From Candidatus Nanohaloarchaea archaeon (GTDB taxonomy: Archaea > EX4484-52 > DAOVKX01): 14,912 nt of DNA. The stretch is from the NCBI GenBank assembly GCA_030631505.1, contig DAOVKX010000017.1, positions 1 to 14,912 on the forward strand. Reading direction: 5' to 3'. The notes beneath the pieces are model-generated. The model did no database searches. It worked only from the letters and a program-made list of their open reading frames with translations, and was not told where the DNA came from. How positions within the stretch are numbered: position 1 is the stretch's first letter; each line of letters opens with the position of its first letter. This document shows positions 1 through 5,940 of this stretch, in pieces. The translations under genes and the position numbers were made by a program.

Positions 1-674
1 CCCTTGACCAAAGTTAACCTAATCACAGTCCTGCATGAAAAAGATTTCATTAATTCTATCGTTTTCAGAATCCGCTCCCAATAATCTTTAAATCTGGGCC
101 GGTCTATTTTTTTATAAATCTCTTTTGTGGGGGCATCAAGAGACAGATAGAACTGTGCCGGCTCTTCAATGTTCTTTAATCTTTCCGGCAACTGGCCGTT
201 GGTAACCAGAAATGTAGTCATGTTTTTCTTTTTACAATATTCAATTAGTTCAGAAATTTTAGGGTAAAGTGTTGGTTCTCCTGTCAAACTTATTGCAATC
301 TGGTTTGGATTTTGCGCTTCATTCCATTTTTCCATATTAGTCCCTTCAAATCCCTTAAACCCAGTCAACAGTTTTCTCTGGGCTTCGATGCAACCCTCAA
401 TAATTTTCTCCGGTTCATCAATTTTTCCTTTGAAAAAACTCCCGTCATCTTTATCCACATACCTCCAGCAATAAACACAACGGTTCATACAATCAAGAGA
501 CGGCGTCATCTGCATACACCTGTGGCTGGAGATTCCATAAAATTTCTGCTTATAACATATGCCTTCATCCCTCAGACTCTTTTTGGTCCAGTAACATAAT
601 TTAACTGCTGAATGATTCCCGACCACTCTGTAATGCTGCTTTTCAAGAAGTAATTTTGTTTTATTATCAACCAT
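1..674 (-). CDS. taw1: tRNA 4-demethylwyosine synthase (Taw1/TYW1), 3' end cut by window edge
   Basis: Radical SAM enzyme that builds the tricyclic wyosine base from m1G37 of tRNA-Phe using pyruvate. The 224 visible residues start MVDNKTKLLLEKQHYRVVGN. They hold the radical-SAM CX3CX2C motif (C62, C66, C69 in DCMNRCVYCW) and three upstream cysteines (C27, C40, C53), spaced like the three Cys that ligate the second 4Fe-4S cluster in Methanocaldococcus TYW1. SLTGEPTLYP is the SAM-binding GEP motif. Archaeal Taw1 is about 300 residues, so the C-terminal third lies outside the window. The ATG at 674 has a TATA-like AAATTTAAATTT centred 25 bp upstream, so the mRNA is probably leaderless. The next gene, trm56, is also a tRNA-modification enzyme, transcribed the same way. 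Identification is confident. Confidence 0.95.
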   Translation of the reverse strand, partial: MVDNKTKLLLEKQHYRVVGNHSAVKLCYWTKKSLRDEGICYKQKFYGISSHRCMQMTPSLDCMNRCVYCWRYVDKDDGSFFKGKIDEPEKIIEGCIEAQRKLLTGFKGFEGTNMEKWNEAQNPNQIAISLTGEPTLYPKISELIEYCKKKNMTTFLVTNGQLPERLKNIEEPAQFYLSLDAPTKEIYKKIDRPRFKDYWERILKTIELMKSFSCRTVIRLTLVK

Positions 675-694
675 AACTTTGTTGAGTGTTAGTT

Positions 695-706
695 AAATTT
701 AAATTT
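695..706. promoter_or_regulatory. Symmetric TATA box, probable bidirectional promoter
   Basis: The self-complementary run AAATTTAAATTT lies about 25 bp from the taw1 ATG on the minus strand and about 25 bp from an ATG at 727 on the plus strand. Archaeal TATA boxes sit about 25 bp before the transcription start, so it could fire in both directions. Confidence 0.5.
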
Positions 707-726
707 TTATGTATAACAATACAGCT

Positions 727-801
727 ATGTCACTACAAGATAGAGAAAACCTAATAAAAAATATAGAAAACATAAAAAAAGACAACCCTATGTTCAGGTA
801 A
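727..801 (+). CDS. Candidate 24-residue leaderless microprotein
   Basis: A very short open frame beginning MSLQDRENLI and ending KKDNPMFR, charged and predicted helical. It lies between taw1 and trm56 on the opposite strand to both. Its only support is an ATG exactly 25 bp from the symmetric TATA box, the spacing seen at likely leaderless genes in this window. An ATG at 709 is in frame but would lie too close to that TATA box. The frame ends 6 bp before the trm56 stop codon, so a longer transcript would be antisense to trm56. It matches no family I recognise and may be chance; the transcript could equally be a small RNA. Confidence 0.2.
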   Translation: MSLQDRENLIKNIENIKKDNPMFR

Positions 802-807
802 TTAAAC

Positions 808-1320
808 TTAAACTGTTTCCTTTCCGTTCTTTTTTGGCACAATTCTGATTTTCGCATCCTCAAATTTTCTACTCAGTTCTTCCCCCTCAAAAAATCGGTC
901 CAGAAAAACAGAAAGCGCTGCAACTTCTGAATGCGGCTGGTTTCCTACAGCAATGTTGTAATCCACTAGACTATAAACCTCAGCAGGAACTTTTTCACCA
1001 CCAATAACAACAAGAAAATCTTTTTTATGCTTTTTTATCTCATTTATTTTCTTATTAATTTGCAAACCATACATGGTGAGATGAACTTTGATTCCATTAA
1101 AATCCCTCAGAACTTTTTTCCAGTTTTTTTCGTAATTCACTTCAAACAGTCCGCCCCATCTTTCAACAACTTTTTTTAAACTCTCCAGAACGCCTGTATC
1201 CTTGTCGCCGGACAGGATAAACTCATCTGCCCAAAAAGCTCTTGCAACCAGCCCACAATGGGTTGTTATCCTCTCATCCCTTCCATATCTGTGCCCCAAT
1301 CGTAAAACTGTAATTTTCAA
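808..1320 (-). CDS. trm56: tRNA (cytidine(56)-2'-O)-methyltransferase, aTrm56
   Basis: Archaeal SPOUT-class enzyme that 2'-O-methylates C56 in the T-loop of tRNA with SAM. At 170 residues it is close to the family's usual 175-180. The N-terminus carries the family signature VLRLGHRYGRDERITTHCGL followed by VARAFWAD. HLTMYG lies mid-protein. The trefoil-knot SAM site is represented by FLVVIGGEKVPAEVY and VGNQPHSEVAALSVFLDR. The start is TTG at 1320, chosen because GGGTGA lies 7 nt upstream on the minus strand. That TTG overlaps the stop of a 19-codon upstream frame in a TTGA junction, and the upstream frame lies in a repeat also found before leuS. Identification is very secure; the start codon is well supported. 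Confidence 0.95.
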   Translation of the reverse strand: MKITVLRLGHRYGRDERITTHCGLVARAFWADEFILSGDKDTGVLESLKKVVERWGGLFEVNYEKNWKKVLRDFNGIKVHLTMYGLQINKKINEIKKHKKDFLVVIGGEKVPAEVYSLVDYNIAVGNQPHSEVAALSVFLDRFFEGEELSRKFEDAKIRIVPKKNGKETV

Positions 1321-1376
1321 AATACTTCACCCTTTTCTGTTTTGAAAGTCAGGAACGTTAGTGACGCAATTTTCAT
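1317..1376 (-). CDS. Possible upstream ORF overlapping the trm56 start
   Basis: Reads MKIASLTFLTFKTEKGEVF then TGA. The stop overlaps the trm56 TTG start (TTGA), the arrangement of translationally coupled genes, and the trm56 Shine-Dalgarno lies inside it. Most of the frame is the repeat shared with the leuS leader, so the open frame may be incidental. An AT-rich TATA-like stretch at about 1389-1404 could start transcription at or just inside this frame; which one cannot be settled by eye. Confidence 0.25.
   Translation of the reverse strand: MKIASLTFLTFKTEKGEVF
1318..1373 (-). repeat. 56-bp intergenic repeat unit, copy A
   Basis: Read on the minus strand this begins AAAATTGCGTCACTAAC. Its first 25 bases are identical to 3237-3261 on the plus strand. 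Over 62 aligned positions without gaps it matches 3181-3242 at 47 by hand count. It sits directly upstream of trm56 in the same orientation relative to that gene as the other copies have to leuS. Confidence 0.75.
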
Positions 1377-1405
1377 AATTATTGTTTGTTTATAATAAAT
1401 AAAAG

Positions 1406-1783
1406 TTAAACAAATTTGTACCCTCTTACATTCGAGCAGGGTGCAGAAGAATCGTAATAAGAACAAAACAGAGGTTTATCATCATAAATATCGCATTTTC
1501 CTGATTCAGGATTTAAAGCAACACAGGGATAACCAATCAGCGTCTTCCCACCGATATCTATTTCACGTGGTCGGTTTTTATCCGTCCGTAACATAGTTAA
1601 GATAGCATCAACACCAAAAACTTGGTCTATAAATATATCCTCCTTATTGATTTTAACACAGGGTCTAATGTACCTTAGTGCCAATAAAATTTTTTCCTGA
1701 TCTCCATTAGGCACAATCACATTTAAATACCCTTTTTCCGCGTAACAACAAAGATTGCATCCTTCTGGACATTTCATTTCCAT
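1406..1783 (-). CDS. YkgJ-family (UPF0153) cysteine-cluster protein
   Basis: A 125-residue protein with the layout of the YkgJ/UPF0153 putative zinc- or iron-chelating family: an N-terminal cluster CPEGCNLCC (C5, C9, C12, C13), then GYPCVALNPESGKCDIYDD and KPLFCSYYDSSAPC near the C-terminus. The family pattern is CxxCC, then C(x)nC-x-IY-x(3)-P-x(2)-C, all present here. The biochemical role of the family is not established. The ATG at 1783 gives the Cys cluster right at the N-terminus, as usual; an in-frame ATG lies two codons later. The adjacent HAD gene on the same strand ends 52 bp upstream, so co-transcription is possible. No signal peptide or membrane segment is evident. Confidence 0.8.
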   Translation of the reverse strand: MEMKCPEGCNLCCYAEKGYLNVIVPNGDQEKILLALRYIRPCVKINKEDIFIDQVFGVDAILTMLRTDKNRPREIDIGGKTLIGYPCVALNPESGKCDIYDDKPLFCSYYDSSAPCSNVRGYKFV

Positions 1784-1835
1784 TTTATTAACCCAATAAT
1801 TGATAATGAAGAAATTAAAAAATAACTTTAAACAT

Positions 1836-2441
1836 TTATTGCAGAGAATTTAACCAATGATTAATAGCAATTTCAACTTCTTTTCCGGAATTACATATAA
1901 CATCTGCTCGTTCGCCAACCAAAAAATCAGAAGGTTTGTAAGCAATAAAATAATTAGCAGCGCCACTTTGTTTTACAAACGCCTCCGACAGACCATCACC
2001 GACAATTGCGGTCTCTTCAGGAGTTACATCCAATTCTGTTTGCATCTCTTTTATCAAACCGATTTTTCCCTTTTCCATTATTTCTCCACCAAGGCCAACA
2101 AACAAACCAGCGTCATCATACTCTATTTCAGGCACATAACATAAAATTCCTTTATCTTTATACATTCTTAAATCATGCGGAAAATGTGTCATTAAACCAA
2201 CACGCACAGCTCCATTGTATTTCAAGGGCAGTTCATACATGTCTGTTATATTGGTCACTCTCGAAAGGTATTTTTCGTGCAACGTGTCTTTAGATAAACC
2301 CACTAATCCCTGTGACAAAGCAAAAATATTACGCAATATATCCTGCTCAGTAAGTGCTTCTTGATACGCTTTTTCTATAATCTTAGAATGCCCATTTTCT
2401 ATTAATGTATTATCCACATCCCATATCAAAAGAGGAGTCAT
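1836..2441 (-). CDS. HAD-superfamily hydrolase
   Basis: A 201-residue haloacid-dehalogenase-fold hydrolase, probably a small-molecule phosphatase. From the ATG at 2441 the protein begins MTPLLIWDVDNTLIENG, with motif I DVDNT (D8 nucleophile, D10 acid/base). Motif II is the Thr in VGLMTHFP, motif III a Lys in the MEKGKIGLIKEM region, and motif IV GDGLSEAF. The region between motifs I and II is mostly helical, like a C1 cap. The frame extends seven codons further to a TTG at 2462, but a TATA box at 2463-2470 lies 25-26 bp before 2441, so a leaderless start at the ATG is preferred. Motif IV has E where many members have a second D. The substrate cannot be told from sequence. Confidence 0.85.
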   Translation of the reverse strand: MTPLLIWDVDNTLIENGHSKIIEKAYQEALTEQDILRNIFALSQGLVGLSKDTLHEKYLSRVTNITDMYELPLKYNGAVRVGLMTHFPHDLRMYKDKGILCYVPEIEYDDAGLFVGLGGEIMEKGKIGLIKEMQTELDVTPEETAIVGDGLSEAFVKQSGAANYFIAYKPSDFLVGERADVICNSGKEVEIAINHWLNSLQ

Positions 2442-2462
2442 AACCTTATGGTTCAACGACAA

Positions 2463-2470
2463 CTTTATAA
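2463..2470 (-). promoter_or_regulatory. TATA box of the HAD hydrolase gene
   Basis: TTATAAAG on the minus strand, centred 25-26 bp upstream of the ATG at 2441. It overlaps the alternative TTG start, which argues against that start. Confidence 0.65.
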
Positions 2471-2526
2471 GCCTATGCCCGGCAATTGCCCGAAACTACG
2501 TGAATCGTTGAATAAACAGTAAACAA

Positions 2527-2533
2527 TTTAAAC
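2527..2533 (+). promoter_or_regulatory. TATA box of the C/D-box sRNA candidate
   Basis: TTTAAAC inside AACAATTTAAACATTT, centred about 25 bp before position 2555, where the predicted sRNA begins. Confidence 0.5.
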
Positions 2534-2554
2534 ATTTTTCCCCTTAATCTTATT

Positions 2555-2614
2555 GAGATGATTTCAGCTTATCATAGATGAGTTCGCGATGATTAGAGAT
2601 GGGCGGTCTGATCA
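2555..2614 (+). ncRNA. C/D-box guide sRNA candidate, predicted target 16S rRNA C1402
   Basis: Box order fits an archaeal C/D sRNA: C-like ATGATTT (2558-2564), 13-nt spacer, D'-like ATGA (2578-2581), C'-like ATGATTA (2589-2595), a 12-nt guide (2596-2607), and a perfect D box CTGA (2608-2611). The guide's last ten bases, GATGGGCGGT, pair with 16S ACCGCCCGUC (E. coli 1398-1407) with a single G-U. Under the D+5 rule the methylated base is paired to G2603, which is C1402, a position that carries a 2'-O-methyl in E. coli (m4Cm1402). AGA/TGA-type flanks (2554-2556 with 2612-2614) can form a short closing stem. A TATA box lies at the right distance upstream. C and D' boxes are degenerate and the D' guide has no target I recognise. 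Confidence 0.65.
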
Positions 2615-2644
2615 TTATTAATATGTTGATTAAAATGCAGAACC

Positions 2645-2651
2645 TATATAA
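2645..2651 (+). promoter_or_regulatory. TATA box upstream of a stem-loop RNA and hypothetical gene
   Basis: TATATAA within ACCTATATAACAC, a strong TATA match. Transcription would begin near 2672, about 145 nt before the next start codon, leaving a long leader. Confidence 0.55.
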
Positions 2652-2671
2652 CACAAAAATTAATTCTTTTG

Positions 2672-2775
2672 ATTTTCTTAGCGTTAGTGTTCTGCTCAAA
2701 ATGCTGGTGTTTGTGTTATTGCTTTAGGGCAATACACCAGTTGGTTCTGTTTGAGTTTATTCTTTAAATCTTGTT
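2672..2775 (+). ncRNA. Structured RNA: leader of the next gene or free-standing small RNA
   Basis: Three nested helices are visible by hand. CTCAAA (2695-2700) pairs with TTTGAG (2750-2755). CTGGTGT (2704-2710) pairs with ACACCAG (2734-2740). ATTGC (2718-2722) pairs with GCAAT (2729-2733) around a 6-nt loop. The last two helices are contiguous on the 3' side and separated by a 7-nt bulge on the 5' side. A T-rich tract (2756-2776) follows and could end transcription. No known RNA family was recognised; no H/ACA or C/D boxes fit. The limits given are estimates. Confidence 0.4.
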
Positions 2776-2815
2776 TTAATCTGAATTTGGCTGGTGCTTA
2801 GAGGAGGCGATAAAG

Positions 2816-3133
2816 TTGGATATAGAAATTTATTTTGAAGTTGGAAAAGAAGAAAGAGTTCGGGAGTTAATAAATCCCAAACACATTATACAGGATACTG
2901 GGTTCACTACTGTTATCACAGACAATACAGGGGAGTTAGACAAATTAATTAAAAACTTCGATAAAGTTGCAAGACTATATAAGAACACATTAAAAATTAA
3001 AAAAAGAAACAATATCAATAATTTTGGACTTGATTGGGAAGAAAAACCAAGATCATACATAAGAAAAATAGAAGAAAAGTCAATTGAGGATTTATTAAAT
3101 GAAGTTGACATAATTTATAAAGTAGGATACTAA
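2816..3133 (+). CDS. Hypothetical protein, 105 residues
   Basis: Not recognised. The start is TTG at 2816, fixed by a strong Shine-Dalgarno GAGGAGG (2801-2807) with 8 nt spacing. The protein begins MDIEIYFEVGKEERVRELIN, is soluble and highly charged, with a beta-rich N-terminal third (EIYFEV, TTVITDNTG) and a Lys-rich helical remainder ending IIYKVGY. There is no Cys cluster, signal peptide or membrane segment. It stands alone, with the structured region upstream and the leuS leader downstream. The TATA-like box proposed for the leuS leader lies within its last codons. The strong ribosome-binding site and non-repetitive sequence argue that it is real; function is unknown. Confidence 0.65.
   Translation: MDIEIYFEVGKEERVRELINPKHIIQDTGFTTVITDNTGELDKLIKNFDKVARLYKNTLKIKKRNNINNFGLDWEEKPRSYIRKIEEKSIEDLLNEVDIIYKVGY
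3114..3121 (+). promoter_or_regulatory. Candidate TATA box for the long leuS leader
   Basis: TTTATAAA inside the end of the preceding gene. Transcription would start near 3143, just before a GGTGAT site and a 12-codon upstream frame. A second AT-rich candidate, TTTTTAAAA at 3232-3240, would start near 3262 and skip that frame. Confidence 0.4.
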
Positions 3134-3157
3134 GAAAAATAAAATATCGGTGATGTT

Positions 3158-3196
3158 GTGAATTTTAAAAGTATTGAACAAAAATTTCCTCACTAA
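3158..3196 (+). CDS. Upstream ORF resembling the LeuRS N-terminus (decoy, leader peptide or duplication scar)
   Basis: GTG start with GGTGAT at 3149-3154, the same GGTG site used by the ribosomal operon. It encodes MNFKSIEQKFPH then TAA. LeuRS itself starts MDFKKIEQKW: 7 of the first 10 residues agree, and 21 of 27 bases by hand count. The frame runs into repeat copy C and stops there. It has no leucine codons, so leucine-sensing attenuation by codon stalling is unlikely. Confidence 0.4.
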   Translation: MNFKSIEQKFPH

Positions 3197-3236
3197 CATT
3201 CGTTATTTTAAAAACAGAAGTTTGTGAAACGTTTTT
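3181..3236 (+). repeat. 56-bp intergenic repeat unit, copy C
   Basis: Begins AAAATTTCCTCACTAAC and includes AAAACAGAA at 3211-3219. It aligns without gaps to copy A before trm56 and is followed exactly 56 bp later by copy B. The first 29 bases match copy B at 24 positions. Confidence 0.7.
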
Positions 3237-3265
3237 AAAATTGCGTCACTAACGTTCCTGATTTT
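3237..3265 (+). repeat. 56-bp intergenic repeat unit, copy B (first half only)
   Basis: Begins AAAATTGCGTCACTAAC; its first 25 bases are identical to copy A (1349-1373, opposite strand). Beyond about 29 bases the similarity ends in AT-rich sequence before leuS. It ends about 27 nt before the leuS ATG. Confidence 0.8.
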
Positions 3266-3292
3266 TGTTTAAATTAATAATTTAGTGGTTTT

Positions 3293-5908
3293 ATGGATTT
3301 TAAGAAAATAGAACAAAAATGGCAGAAGGGATGGGAAGATGGAAATATATTTCAGGCTACTGAAAATCCCAAAAAGAAAAAATTTTATGTTTTGGATATG
3401 TTTCCGTATCCTTCTGGTGAAGGTTTGCACATAGGCCATGCTTTTGTATTCAGTTTGGGTGATATCTTTGCCAGATTTAAACGGCTTCAGGGATTTAATG
3501 TTCTCTACCCAATCGGTTATGATTCTTTGGGCTTGCCTGCTGAGAATGCTGCAATTAAAGTAGGGGTGCATCCTGAAGAATACACTAAGAAATCAATTGC
3601 GAATTTTATGAAACAGCAAAAAGCTATGGGATGGAGTTATGACTGGTCAAGGCAAATTAATACCTGCGATTCAGATTATTACAAGTGGGACCAGTGGATT
3701 TTTCTTAAGATGTTGGAAAAAGGAATTGCTTATAGGAAAAAAGCCCCGGTTAATTGGTGTCCTGAATGCCAGACAGTTTTGGCAAATGAGCAGGTTGTTG
3801 GCGGGAAATGCTGGAGGCATGAAGATACTGGGATTGAAATTAAACACTTGGAGCAATGGTTCCTTAAAATTACAGATTATGCTGAAGAATTGTTAAATGG
3901 CTTGGAAAAAATAGACTGGCCTGATAATGCAAAAAAACTCCAAAAGAACTGGATTGGAAAAAGTCATGGAGTTGAAATTGATTTTGAAATAAACGGGAGA
4001 AAATGGCCAATGTTTACAACAAGGCCGGACACGATCTATGGAGTAACGTTTATGGTTATTTCTGCGCAACACCCTAAATTGATGGAACTCGTAACAAAGA
4101 AACAGGAAAAAGAAGTAAAGAAGTTCCTGAAAAAAATAAAAACTGTAAGCGAAAAAGAAAAAGGGGAACTTGAAAAAGAGGGCGTTTTTACAGGATGCTA
4201 TGCTGTCAACCCGCTAACCAAAGATAAAATCCCTGTTTATGCAGGGAACTTTGTCGTCGCTGATTATGGAAGCGGCATGGTCATGGCAGTCCCTGCTCAC
4301 GACCAGCGTGATTTTGAATTTGCAAAAAAGTATAACGTTCCAATCAAAGTTGTGATAAACCCCCATCAGCACCCGCTGAATGCCAGGAAAATGGTCCGGG
4401 CATTCACTGCTGACGGCGTTTTGGTCAACTCAGGAGACTTTACAGGAAGCCAGAATAAAGACGCAATCGAAGAAATAACAGAATATCTTAAAAAGAAAAA
4501 ATTAGGGAAAAAAGTCATCCAATATAAACTTAGGGACTGGTTAATCTCAAGACAGAGATACTGGGGAACGCCAATCCCCATTGTATACTGCGATAAATGC
4601 GGACTTGTTCCTGTTCCTGAAAAAGACCTTCCTGTGAAACTGCCAAAAAAAGTAACATTCGGAAAAGGCAATCCACTTGCTACAAATAAAAACTTTGTTA
4701 ATACCAAATGTCCAAAGTGCGGAGGAATGGCAAAAAGAGAGACAGACACCATGGACACTTTTGTTAATAGTTCATGGTATTATCTAAGATATGCGGACCC
4801 CAATAACAACAAGAAAATTTTTGATAACAAAAAAACAAATTACTGGGCTCCTATTGACCAGTATATAGGTGGGCCCGAGCATATAACCGCGCATTTGATT
4901 TATATCAGGTTTTATACAAAGTTCCTGAGAGATATTGGATTATTAAGATTCAATGAGCCTGCATTAAAATATTTCACTCAGGGCATTGTTCACGGCGATG
5001 ACGGAGAAAAAATGTCAAAATCAAGAGGAAATGTCGTCGAACCTTTGAACATGATTAAAAAATACGGGGCTGACACTTTAAGACTGTATTTGGTTTCAAA
5101 TGCGTCTCCGGATAAGGATTTTGAGTGGAACGATAATGGTATTCAGGGAAGTTTTAAATTTGTTAATAAGATTTACGAATATTTTTCGCATGTTAAGACC
5201 GGCAAGAGCAACAAATTAATGAAAAGTAAGTACAACAAAGCAGTAAAAGAAATTACTTTGGATATTGAAAATTTTAGGCATAATCTGGCAGTAATCAAGC
5301 TACGAGGGTTATTTGAAAAATTAGAAGAAAAAGAAAATAAGGAAGTGTTAGAAGGGTTTCTGAAACTGCTGCATCCCTTCTGCCCATACATAACAGAAGA
5401 ACTCTGGGAACGATTGGGAAATAAACAATTTATCTCCCTTCAAAAATGGCCAGAATACGATGAAAAGAAAATTGACATTAAATTGGAAAAACAGGAAGAC
5501 TTGGTAAAACAAACAATATCTGATATAATTGAAATCCAAAAATTGGTGAGGAAAAAACCAAAAGAAATCAACATATTTGTATCGCCAAAGTGGAAATATG
5601 ATGCAGTAAAAATTGCGATTAAAAACAAAGATAAGACAGACAAAATAATCCCGGAAATTATGAAGATTAAAGATGCAAAAAAAGAAGGAAAGTTTGCCGC
5701 ACAATTTGCGCAAAAATTAATTAAGAACATTCATCAATTAGGAGAGCCGTTACCCCAAAAAGACGAATTAAAGGCCTTGAAAGAATCTGAAAAATCCTTG
5801 AAAGAAGAATTTAAATGCAAAATTAATATAATAAAATCTGAAAAAAGTAAATCTGAAAAGGCAAAAAGGGCAGAACCAGGAAAGCCCGGGATTGAAATAA
5901 TTGCGTAG
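3293..5908 (+). CDS. leuS: Leucyl-tRNA synthetase, bacterial-type
   Basis: Class I synthetase that charges tRNA-Leu. 871 residues, close to the bacterial length. HIGH is at 46-49 in YPSGEGLHIGHA and KMSKS at 573-577. A zinc module C156, C159, C173, H176 (NWCPECQT and KCWRHED) is followed by the hinge KNWIGKSHG and then the CP1 editing domain, with the T-rich TTRPDTIYG at 242-250 and GSGMVMAVPAHDQRDFEFA at 326-344. A second Cys set (YCDKCG, CPKCGG) follows, then LRDWLISRQRYWGTPIP upstream of it. This arrangement is bacterial LeuRS; the archaeal enzyme places CP1 differently and has a different catalytic core. The C-terminus is Lys-rich and ends PGKPGIEIIA, like the tRNA-contacting tail. The ATG at 3293 has only a weak GTGG site. 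Transfer from bacteria, direct or ancestral, is inferred. Confidence 0.96.
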   Translation: MDFKKIEQKWQKGWEDGNIFQATENPKKKKFYVLDMFPYPSGEGLHIGHAFVFSLGDIFARFKRLQGFNVLYPIGYDSLGLPAENAAIKVGVHPEEYTKKSIANFMKQQKAMGWSYDWSRQINTCDSDYYKWDQWIFLKMLEKGIAYRKKAPVNWCPECQTVLANEQVVGGKCWRHEDTGIEIKHLEQWFLKITDYAEELLNGLEKIDWPDNAKKLQKNWIGKSHGVEIDFEINGRKWPMFTTRPDTIYGVTFMVISAQHPKLMELVTKKQEKEVKKFLKKIKTVSEKEKGELEKEGVFTGCYAVNPLTKDKIPVYAGNFVVADYGSGMVMAVPAHDQRDFEFAKKYNVPIKVVINPHQHPLNARKMVRAFTADGVLVNSGDFTGSQNKDAIEEITEYLKKKKLGKKVIQYKLRDWLISRQRYWGTPIPIVYCDKCGLVPVPEKDLPVKLPKKVTFGKGNPLATNKNFVNTKCPKCGGMAKRETDTMDTFVNSSWYYLRYADPNNNKKIFDNKKTNYWAPIDQYIGGPEHITAHLIYIRFYTKFLRDIGLLRFNEPALKYFTQGIVHGDDGEKMSKSRGNVVEPLNMIKKYGADTLRLYLVSNASPDKDFEWNDNGIQGSFKFVNKIYEYFSHVKTGKSNKLMKSKYNKAVKEITLDIENFRHNLAVIKLRGLFEKLEEKENKEVLEGFLKLLHPFCPYITEELWERLGNKQFISLQKWPEYDEKKIDIKLEKQEDLVKQTISDIIEIQKLVRKKPKEINIFVSPKWKYDAVKIAIKNKDKTDKIIPEIMKIKDAKKEGKFAAQFAQKLIKNIHQLGEPLPQKDELKALKESEKSLKEEFKCKINIIKSEKSKSEKAKRAEPGKPGIEIIA

Positions 5909-5910
5909 TT

Positions 5911-5919
5911 ATTTTAAAT
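5911..5919 (+). promoter_or_regulatory. TATA box of argC
   Basis: ATTTTAAAT centred 26 bp before the argC ATG at 5941, directly after the leuS stop; implies a leaderless argC mRNA separate from leuS. Confidence 0.55.
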
Positions 5920-5940
5920 TTTATTTCTAATTATAAAACT

